DNA from: Trachelipus rathkii
Lineage: Eukaryota; Arthropoda; Malacostraca; Isopoda; Trachelipodidae
Assembly: GCA_015478945.1 (NCBI GenBank)
Contig: JABUQX010057078.1
Location: 1 to 15,000 of the forward strand
Direction of reading: 5' to 3'
Length of the DNA: 15,000 bases
A program made the translations under genes and the position numbers. Below are positions 8,759-15,000 of the stretch, piece after piece (the first letter of the stretch is position 1; every line of letters begins with the position of its first letter). The notes under the pieces were generated by a model that was not told the DNA's origin, did no database searches, and worked only from the letters and a program-made list of their open reading frames with translations.

Positions 8759-8766
8759 TTAAAATA
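8759..8766. repeat. Right target-site duplication TTAAAATA
   Basis: Exact copy of 7701-7708 at the right border of fold-back element 3. Confidence 0.7.
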
Positions 8767-8938
8767 AAGGTTTATGAGGTTTATTTGAATGAAAAGAGAA
8801 TTTATCTTGCACTACCGTGACTTAATTGTAAAGTGAGCGACTTTCTTCTTCGAGGAAATTGTTTCGACCCCTCATGGGGCGGATTCTATAAAGAAACATT
8901 CAAGAAATCTCCCTCCTCCGAATACGGCATTATCATTA
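8767..8938. other. Short unassigned spacer
   Basis: About 170 bp between fold-back element 3 and a TA tract. It could be the continuation of the host sequence (possibly LINE relic 2) that was split by the insertion, but I could not match it to a LINE motif. Confidence 0.4.
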
Positions 8939-8955
8939 TTATATATATATATATA

Positions 8956-8988
<33 letters not shown>

Positions 8989-9016
8989 CTATATAGTATA
9001 TATATATTATATATAG

Positions 9017-9053
<37 letters not shown>

Positions 9054-9104
9054 GTAGTATATATATATATTATATTATATATATATATTATATATAATAT
9101 ACAC
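8939..9104. repeat. (TA)n microsatellite
   Basis: Alternating TA with TAG and TTA interruptions. Minus-strand frames across it are artefacts. Confidence 0.94.
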
Positions 9105-9361
<257 letters not shown>

Positions 9362-9410
9362 GGTACAAGTAACAATAACGAGAGTGACAATAACAGTAAC
9401 TATTTTATCC

Positions 9411-9415
<5 letters not shown>

Positions 9416-9468
<53 letters not shown>
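9416..9468. repeat. (AAT)n microsatellite, second block
   Basis: About 17 further units, separated from the first block by a 54-bp insertion-like spacer that still contains AAC and AAT variants (ACAATAACG, ACAATAACAG), so the two blocks were probably one tract that degenerated in the middle. Confidence 0.95.
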
Positions 9469-9469
<1 letters not shown>

Positions 9470-9470
9470 A

Positions 9471-10250
9471 CCTTTGCTATAGTTAAAGAACTTATTAGTG
9501 ATTATAGGGGTGTAGTAGAGTATAATGAGAAGAAGATAAATTTAGGGATGAAAGTTAACTTGGTTAGGAATTATAATTTTAAAATTTTAAAGTTAATTGA
9601 TGTGAGTTTAAATATTTTATATCAGGATGGAAAATAAAAGTTACGCTTTTAATAGAGGGTGTGAAAGAGAATCCGAATTTAGTGTAGGTTGAAGTAGAGC
9701 GATTCCAAGATATTAATATAAAGTTTATTTGTCCTTGAGAGAATGTGAAAATTATTTCGAAGTATAGAACTATGACATTTTTGAGAATGAGAATGGATAG
9801 CAGAAATAGGTTTGCCATTATCTTCTCTAAACCTCCTCCTACTATCCGTTCTCATTCTCATTAATACCATAGTACTAAATAATTTTCACATACTATCAAG
9901 AACTAATAAATTTGAATATCATTATAAATGGTTGGAAGCTCTAAAACTATATGAGAATATAGGTAAAAAACTAATTCATGTCTATGCTTGTGATGCAGAT
10001 GTTATAACAACTCCTAAAATACACAGATATTAAAATCCTAAAGAACGATGCTCTCTATTTCAAAGTCTACAAAGATTTTGTTAATTATGATCTAATTTAG
10101 ATGATATGTTTTAAAATATTAATTACCCGAATGAAAGAAACGCTTAGAATTGAATTAGAAATGAAATTTGACACTTTAAAAAGCAAATGATATTTTCACA
10201 ATCAGAACCTCTCTGATATATATCCAAGGAGTAAATTCTACTTTTTCACC
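9471..10250 (+). pseudogene. Broken coding-like region, unidentified
   Basis: Plus-strand frames read as plausible protein over several stretches joined by single-base shifts. From about 9474 there is an open run of about 50 codons containing VKELISDYRGVVEY and NEKKINLGMKVNLVR, closed by a stop near 9635. The next frame continues with KVTLLIEGVKENPNLV, a TAG, then VEVERFQDINIKFICP. After an inverted repeat, 9920-10030 reads HYKWLEALKLYENIGKK and YACDADVITTPKIH, then DIKILKNDALYFKVYKDF and ETLRIELEMKFDTLK in another frame. The composition (many Lys, Ile, Glu, Asn) is partly forced by A-rich DNA, so chance is not excluded. I recognise no domain. It could be a decayed transposon ORF or processed pseudogene, or non-coding. 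Confidence 0.3.
9705..9945. repeat. Inverted repeat of ~105-bp arms (fold-back 4)
   Basis: The left arm at about 9705-9800 pairs with about 9850-9945. GAATGTGAAAATTATTT faces AAATAATTTTCACATAC, GAGAATGAGAATGGATAG faces CTATCCGTTCTCATTCTC, and GAGCGATTCCAAGATATTAA faces ATATCATT...TTGGAAGCTC. The loop contains AGGTTT and AAACCT, which extend the stem. Arms are imperfect (near 75-80%). It lies inside the coding-like region, so it may be an inverted duplication of that sequence and not a separate element. Confidence 0.6.
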
Positions 10251-10480
10251 TTATTTAAAGTAATACAATGGTAAAAAACTATATTGTTTAATTGCTTTCA
10301 AAGCCAACAAAAGAAATTGCGGTTATACAGTAAGTCAACAATGATTATCAATAGAGAATAAATATAAAACTATTAATGTAACCAATGCGATGAATTTTAT
10401 CTTTGTGGCAAACATAAGAGTGAAGAAAAAATTATGTTGATAAAATATTTGATTTGTATTCTAATAAAAAAAGAGCTGAG
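10251..10480. other. AT-rich spacer, nothing firm
   Basis: Continues the A-rich composition of the broken coding-like region. One plus-strand stretch (about 10380-10490) reads CDEFYLCGKHKSEEK, but it has no other support. Confidence 0.35.
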
Positions 10481-10720
10481 AGTGACGTCATTCCTCTCCA
10501 AATGAAGACAAATTAGGAAAAAATCCCTAATTGAGTCGACTTGCTATGCGAAATCTAATTAGTCTCCCAGCTGTGTTCCTAGTCGAGTTGGTCAAGCACA
10601 GCACCTCACCGTACCAGGAGGTCATGTATTATCACCGCACCGCAACCCACCGCACCGCACTGGTGCGTCGACCAACCTTAGTCACAAACCAAGGTTTGTT
10701 TAGTTTTTCAAAAACGCAAT
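10481..10720. other. GC-richer segment with CACCG/CGCAC repeats and small hairpin
   Basis: Composition rises above the flanks. A degenerate CACCGCA repeat at about 10633-10661 leads into the hairpin CGCACC-GCACT-GGTGCG (10651-10667). A second short inverted pair AACCTT...AAGGTT lies near 10675-10696. The local frame (10531-10722) has no recognisable motif. I cannot assign this to a known repeat. Confidence 0.4.
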
Positions 10721-11136
10721 AGACTTATTGGTAGAAATAGAATGAAAGTTTCCTTTTAAAAATATTATCATCTTCAATTTCAATTAGTTCAATTTTAAAG
10801 AATCTACTTTAACCCCTACTAGGCAAATTGATTCTCATTGAGGATTGCTATTTGGTGGGATACGTGTGGGACCTTTGCTTCGGATTCAGTTAAAGCGTTC
10901 AAACGCGGCATATACCTGTCTCCTTTCCGACTCTTCTGACTTTTTTTCAGAAAAAGAATTACCACATCCTAACCGGGCCAGAATTGAAATAGGAAACTAT
11001 CTCAATTGTTTAATTAAAAATGCCTTTGGCATTGCAGTTTTGAAATTTTTATTTGTATAAAATATTTAAATTTTTTTTTTTAATTTCCGCATTCTCAATG
11101 TCAAAAAAAACACAAGCTTCATCACTAATATAATCT
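10721..11136. other. Unassigned AT-rich DNA with one short open frame
   Basis: A 71-codon plus-strand frame (10845-11060) has no motif, membrane segment pattern or family resemblance that I can name, and I do not call it a gene. The remainder is AT-rich without structure. Confidence 0.35.
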
Positions 11137-11280
11137 ATATATATATATAATATATATTATATATATATAGTATATATTAATATATATATATACTTATATA
11201 ATATAATATATAATATATATATATATATAAATATACTCTATATATATCTATATATATATATATATTATATATATAATATA
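11137..11280. repeat. (TA)n microsatellite, left flank of hAT-like element
   Basis: Alternating TA with TAG, TTA and ATC interruptions, followed by a short ACACAC step at the element border. Confidence 0.93.
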
Positions 11281-11287
11281 ACACACA

Positions 11288-11783
11288 AAGGTGGGCATTA
11301 AACGCGTTAATCAGTAATATAACTCGTTAATTTTTTCATTAACTTTTAACGCTTTCGTTAATTTTCGAAAGAAGTAACGGCCTATTGAACGAGTTCATTT
11401 GTGAATTAACATTACTCCGGTTAAATTTTCTTACATCCGGTAACCCCTTACATAATTTACGAGTTATAAAATATTTTCATTATTCAGATTTTTAAATTGT
11501 ATTAGATTCGATTTCGATAACAGAAAAACTTGAGGATTTTTCCACAACGCCTCCTCTCAATGGTAAAATGTATTTTATTCTTACAAGGTTATTATCCATT
11601 TAGTAATGTTTAACATGTTTTTCTTATGTGTATTCTAATTTCTTATTGGTTCGTGAAGAAAAAAAGATAGTGACTGTTGCCGTTCAATGAGTCATTAACT
11701 TTCTTTCGTTTTCTACTTGAAACTTTCTTCTTTTGTATTTTTTGTGGCTTCTTTATATATATATATATATATATTATTATATA

Positions 11784-11814
<31 letters not shown>

Positions 11815-12086
11815 ATCTATATATATATATATATATATATATAATAATTATTATATTATAATATATAATTTTTTTCATTAAAATAATTTTGAATATCTGC
11901 AATCATAAAGAATTAAAAAATTTTATTACTATTCCTACATAATTTGAAGACGGTAAACGTTAACGATTAACGTTAACTTCCGTTACATTCTTTACGGATA
12001 AACGCTTTAATGAATTAAGTCCGTTAATTTTTGTTAACGATTAAGGATTAACGGGGTTAACTTTCTCATTAACGGTGGCCACCTTA
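11288..12086. mobile_element. hAT-like non-autonomous element with TTAACG-rich ends
   Basis: Terminal inverted repeats begin AAGGTGGGCATTAA (11288) and, on the opposite strand from the right end, AAGGTGGCCACCGTTAA (ending near 12085). A GGTGGGCA-type terminus followed by arrays of TTAACG and ACGTTAA is typical of many hAT elements. TTAACG-like words recur in both subterminal regions (11297-11450 and 11950-12070), including the self-complementary GTTAACGATTAACGTTAAC at 11959-11977. A TA tract (about 11754-11866) occupies the middle. No transposase frame is present, so the element is non-autonomous. Both ends sit in or next to (TA)n, and no clean 8-bp duplication can be read. Pairing between arms is looser than in fold-back elements 1-3. 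Confidence 0.62.
11754..11866. repeat. (TA)n microsatellite inside the hAT-like element
   Basis: Alternating TA with TTA and AATC interruptions, then an AATAATTATTATATTATAAT tail. It sits centrally between the two TTAACG-rich ends. Confidence 0.92.
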
Positions 12087-12200
12087 GTATATATATAATA
12101 ATATATATATATATATATTATATTATGTATATATATATATGTATTATTATAATATATTATATATATGATATATATATAATATATATTTATATATATAATT
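12087..12200. repeat. (TA)n microsatellite between hAT-like element and RTE-like LINE
   Basis: Alternating TA with TTA, GTA and GATA variants. It lies at the 3' end of the minus-strand LINE. Confidence 0.92.
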
Positions 12201-12202
12201 CA

Positions 12203-13471
12203 TCATCATCATCTATAATAGCCCTATTGTCCACTGCAGACTATCCTTCTTCTTTCCAAATTCTCTCTCTTCTGCTTGGTTTTCCAGGTGATTCCCACCA
12301 ATTACCTAATCTCATTTGCCCAGCGCATGCTAGGTCTTTGTCTTGGTCGTGTGGCGTATAGAGGGCAATTCATTATTTCCTTAGTCAATCTGTCGTCATG
12401 TTGTCTAACATACTGACCAACCATTTCCTTTTATTTCTCAAGTCCGTTGTGATTCCTTTGATCTTTGTCATTTCTCTAGTCTAAATGTTCTATATTCTAT
12501 CCCTGCGTTATATTTCCAGCATGCATCTCTCCACTTCTTTTCTGGTACACTTAAATTTTGAATTCGATTTTGACATTTGTGGCCAAATGTGTTTCGCTTC
12601 TCCATATGTCATGACAGGAAGAACGCATTCATTATATACTTTTTTCTTATCAAACATAAATGACATTTTGCTTCTTAAAATTTGATTTCATCTTTCAATT
12701 GCCACCCATCCAAGTTTCACTCTTCTTTGATTATTTTTAATTATTAGCCCCCATTTGAAGATATCATCTGTCCTAAATAAACATATTCCTAAACTTTTTC
12801 CAGTGTTATTCCGATTTTTATGGGTTTGGGATTTATAAACTTATTAAACACTACTTTAGTTTTTGATATATTCATATTTAATTCAACTCTTTCACTAGAT
12901 ATGCCCAAATTTTCAACCATGATTTTAAGTTTCAGAGGATCTGAAGTAAACAATACTATATCATCTGCGAACCTAAGATTATTATAAATTACCATTTTAC
13001 AATTTAATTCCTGTTGATTCTCAGACCTAGATGTTCTAAATAGTCTCTCCAATACTGCATTGAATCAGTTTTGGAGAGATCGTATCGCCTTGTCTAACTT
13101 CTCTTAATTTTTATTTTTTTTAAATTGTGTGTGTAGTAAAAAGGAAGAAGCTGCTCTCGAATAAATATTCTTTAGTATTTATTTCATTATAGTTGTTCTT
13201 AATATCCCTGATTACCCAGTGCATTTATAAACCGAGCTATGCGCGCAGATTCAAAAGTTTTCATTAATCTAATGAATCTAATGCAAAGTGGTAATTAGCA
13301 TTCATTGCATCTTTCTATAAGTTTTTGGACTACTTGTATATAGTCGTTCGGAACTATTAACCCACTACGGACAAGGCAGCCTGTTTCGTTTGGTTTCGCT
13401 GTAATCTTTTAGTGATGTTTACTCATTGGTTATATTTTTTGTGAAAATCTTTGTAAATTCAGGAGAGTAGG
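12203..13471 (-). mobile_element. RTE-like LINE, 3' half, frameshifted reverse transcriptase
   Basis: The minus strand carries the reverse transcriptase and C-terminal region of an RTE-type LINE. In order: LLS.IYK and IFTKNIT (about 13415-13466), KPNETG (about 13380-13400; family QPxEQAGFR), NDYIQVVQKLIERCNE (about 13300-13352), LGNQG (about 13205-13220), VRQGD at 13084-13098, catalytic FADD at 12960-12971 in NLRFADDIVLF, NISKTKVVFN (about 12855-12885), YLGQMISSNG (about 12750-12785), KLGWVA, NECVLPVMTYGE (about 12595-12635), then RPRQRPSMRWANEIR near 12304-12350. The element ends in an ATGATGATGATG trinucleotide tail (12202-12213), typical of RTE-clade 3' ends. Frameshifts and stops mean it is dead; one extra base splits VRQGDTISPKL from FNAVLERLF. 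The 5' half is absent because the LTR element appears to begin at 13473. The best-preserved frame is 12789-13052. Confidence 0.85.
12789..13052 (-). pseudogene. RTE-type reverse transcriptase palm fragment with FADD motif
   Basis: The longest surviving frame (87 codons) of the LINE at 12203-13471. The catalytic box FADDIVLF lies at residues 28-35, and NISKTKVVFN follows about 50 residues later, as in RTE-like endonuclease-reverse transcriptases. The start methionine is incidental: the frame upstream, carrying VRQGDTISPKL, is joined by a one-base shift near 13058-13068. The downstream frame continues past 12789 through a shift into the YLGQ block. This enzyme would nick target DNA and prime cDNA synthesis, but this copy is a fragment. 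Confidence 0.85.
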
Positions 13472-13472
13472 T

Positions 13473-13971
13473 TGTAGTACTCTATAGCATTTGGCAAAAA
13501 ACTTTAATTTTACGTTCGAACTTATGCTAAGTTTGCGTATAAAATTTTAGCAAGTCTAAACTGAAATAATCTAATAACCCGCTTGTTGAGATATCTCACA
13601 CAGCATTCAGACCATGGCGCTGACTTCGACGTTGTCCCCGAACTCAAATCGCCCCGAAACAAGTTCAAGAATTCTAATCTCAGCTGGGGGAGGTTAAACA
13701 CGACTAAGCAATGAGAAGCAGAATCTTCGAGACTCAAAACTCAAGAACGAAAGTCGCCCAGAAGGGGAGGTAAAACATCGGCTAAGCACAAGAGACTTCT
13801 GAAGAATTTGAAGGGAGAGAGAAAGAGTATCTCTGCAACGGGCAACTTTTATTACCTTTATGTTAAATAAATTCATCGTTCAAAATATGGATTTTTAAAT
13901 TTCTATCATTAATTATATAGGGCCTTGCTCTTAAAAGAAGCCACCAACTTTGCAAGCTTGCCCTATATAAT
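13473..13971 (+). mobile_element. Probable LTR of a CsRn1-like Ty3/gypsy element
   Basis: The segment starts TGTAGTACTC at 13473, where the RTE-like LINE is interrupted, and ends TATATAAT immediately before a primer binding site. Promoter-like TATAAAA (13538-13544) and polyadenylation-like AATAAA (13866-13871) signals lie inside. It contains a direct repeat of a GGGGAGGT...AAACA...CTAAGCA block (13687-13710 and 13764-13788, spacing 77). The length of about 500 bp is ordinary for an LTR. Weak points: the 3' end is not a canonical CA, and no second LTR is seen before the window ends, so the boundaries are inferred from the PBS and from the LINE break. Confidence 0.55.
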
Positions 13972-13985
13972 TGGTGAACCCGAAG
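13972..13985 (+). other. Primer binding site, tRNA-Trp type
   Basis: TGGTGAACCCGAAG directly follows the putative LTR. It matches the complement of the tRNA-Trp 3' end (TGGTGACCCCGA) at 11 of 12 positions. Trp priming is the known feature of the CsRn1 clade of Ty3/gypsy elements, which agrees with the integrase tail found downstream. Confidence 0.62.
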
Positions 13986-14181
13986 AAAAACACCCAGAAC
14001 TTCAGTCAACCCTTCTGATAAGCAAAGGAAACATAATGAAGCTAAGAAAAAATACATACTAAAACTTCCAATCAGATCACGCCAAAAGATGCACTCAAGT
14101 GAACATTATCGATAAAGTCTTCTTATCATTCTCAATTAATTTTGGATTCCCTACGAACTCAAACTCCTTTTTGAATTCTTA
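13986..14181 (+). other. Leader or gag remnant after the PBS, not identifiable
   Basis: About 200 bp without a readable gag frame or zinc knuckle. It connects the PBS to the integrase-tail remnants, which normally lie several kilobases away. Confidence 0.4.
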
Positions 14182-14421
14182 ATGGTTCTATGCCATCTCC
14201 CATTTTTAATATGTTTCCTTCTTATCAATAAATTTATCACTAATATAAAGAAACTAGATTTCAGGCAATTTTGCCTCTACAAATGTCCCGCAAAGTTTCT
14301 TTCACACACGAAGTTTGAAAAAGTGGTTTACTTCTTACTTGATCGAATCAAGAAAACATTAGAAACGCCTTATAAAGGACCTTTCCTTGGATTCACCGAT
14401 TCAATCAATGTTGCCTACTAA
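14182..14421 (+). pseudogene. CsRn1-like pol (integrase C-terminal) remnant, copy A
   Basis: Residues 43-68 of this 79-codon frame read TKFEKVVYFLLDRIKKTLE then TPYKGPF. This matches the C-terminal integrase segment of CsRn1-like gypsy elements, where a VFLRxDxVxxPLxxPYxGP pattern precedes the end of pol. The earlier residues have no clear match; a shifted frame gives MSRKVSFTHE, compatible with the segment just before it. After GPF the frame leaves the family pattern and stops. An imperfect second copy follows directly. With the PBS only about 230 bp upstream, the rest of gag, protease, RT, RNase H and the integrase core are missing. Confidence 0.6.
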
Positions 14422-14423
14422 TT

Positions 14424-14640
14424 ATTTATAAAAATTTATCGCTACAATGAAGGACTAGATTTTCGGCAATCTTCGTCTCTACATATGTCACGGAGCTTTA
14501 AAAACATTCACACATATGTTGATTTATTCAAGAAAACATCAGATGCTCCTTTACTGACTGGACCTTTCCTTGCTATTCAACTATTCAATCGACATTCAGT
14601 GCCAAAGAAGAAGAATTTACGTCGAAATCCAAGACGTTAA
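14424..14640 (+). pseudogene. CsRn1-like pol (integrase C-terminal) remnant, copy B
   Basis: An imperfect tandem duplicate of the preceding 200 bp. AATTTATC is followed by an ACTAGATTT block at offset about 202. CAAGAAAACAT is at 14350 and 14530, and GGACCTTTCCTT at 14378-14389 and 14560-14571 (offset 180-182), so about 20 bp were lost in the middle. Frames are broken; short pieces read HMLIYSRKH and TGPFLAIQLF. It continues beyond the homologous part to a stop near 14638. Confidence 0.5.
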
Positions 14641-15000
14641 GTGACATTCTCCAAGCAAACTATGTGCGATTATTTTAATTTAAATTTTATTTAAAACATT
14701 ATGTATTTATATTTATACATTCAAATGTTTGGGTATGTGTACTTAATATATTCGGACATAATTAGATATGGTTGCATTTGAAAGTATTTTTCCTTTATGT
14801 ATTTTTATTTCATTTATTCTTTTTTACTCATTGCAATATGTTTTGTCATGTTTACCGGTTTAACGAATGCGACTTAAAAACTGCATCACATTTGAATGAT
14901 GATTAGCTTTATATCTTGTATAACTATTATAAACATTTCTCACTCGTGTTTAGCGTGCGGAAGTAATGAATTATTCATTATAGCTACCTGCAAAATTTAA
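14641..15000. other. AT-rich DNA to window end, nothing recognised
   Basis: No TGTAGTACTC-like LTR start, purine-rich tract or coding frame is visible. It could be the untranslated 3' part of the LTR element, with its second LTR beyond the window. Confidence 0.4.

Noticed and set aside
13522..14057. Minus-strand frames of 60-71 codons opposite the LTR
   Set aside because: They overlap the putative LTR, PBS and leader on the other strand and show no family motif.

Overview
This is non-coding, repeat-dominated DNA from a eukaryotic nuclear genome. It is about 70% A+T and saturated with (TA)n and (AAT)n microsatellites. I see no intact gene, no operon structure and no functional RNA gene. The recognisable coding material is decayed reverse transcriptase and integrase from retroelements. 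Its wording (jockey-like LINEs with YADD-type motifs, an RTE-like LINE with a FADD box and an ATG-repeat 3' end, a CsRn1-like Ty3/gypsy remnant), together with the extreme SSR density, suggests an arthropod, most plausibly a decapod crustacean. That assignment is an inference from protein-level resemblance and is not proven.

Layout. Positions 1-1240 hold a jockey-like LINE relic (+) with a large internal deletion. Positions 1290-4320 are a field of TA tracts holding two fold-back (inverted-repeat) elements: 1813-3405, itself two nested palindromes, and 3560-4130. Both have a GC-rich centre in otherwise AT-rich DNA, and they share short sequence blocks in both core and arms. Positions 4320-4940 are AT-rich with nothing recognised. 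A GC-rich tandem duplication lies at 5218-5652, between TA tracts. A tRNA-derived SINE-like element (-) at 5723-6061 abuts a second jockey-like LINE relic (-) at about 6070-7560.

Positions 7709-8758 form a third, unrelated 1.05-kb palindrome flanked by identical 8-bp direct repeats, the clearest DNA-transposon footprint here. After more TA and a long (AAT)n block, 9471-10480 contains broken but coding-like frames and a 0.24-kb inverted repeat. A hAT-like non-autonomous element rich in TTAACG lies at 11288-12086.

The right end is nested: the RTE-like LINE (-, 12203-13471) appears to be interrupted by a CsRn1-like LTR element (+). In that element a probable LTR (13473-13971) and a tRNA-Trp-type primer binding site are followed almost directly by a tandemly duplicated integrase tail, so most of gag-pol has been deleted.

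There are no genes working together. The window is a record of successive insertions, often at TA microsatellites. The most novel signal is the fold-back family at 1813-4130.
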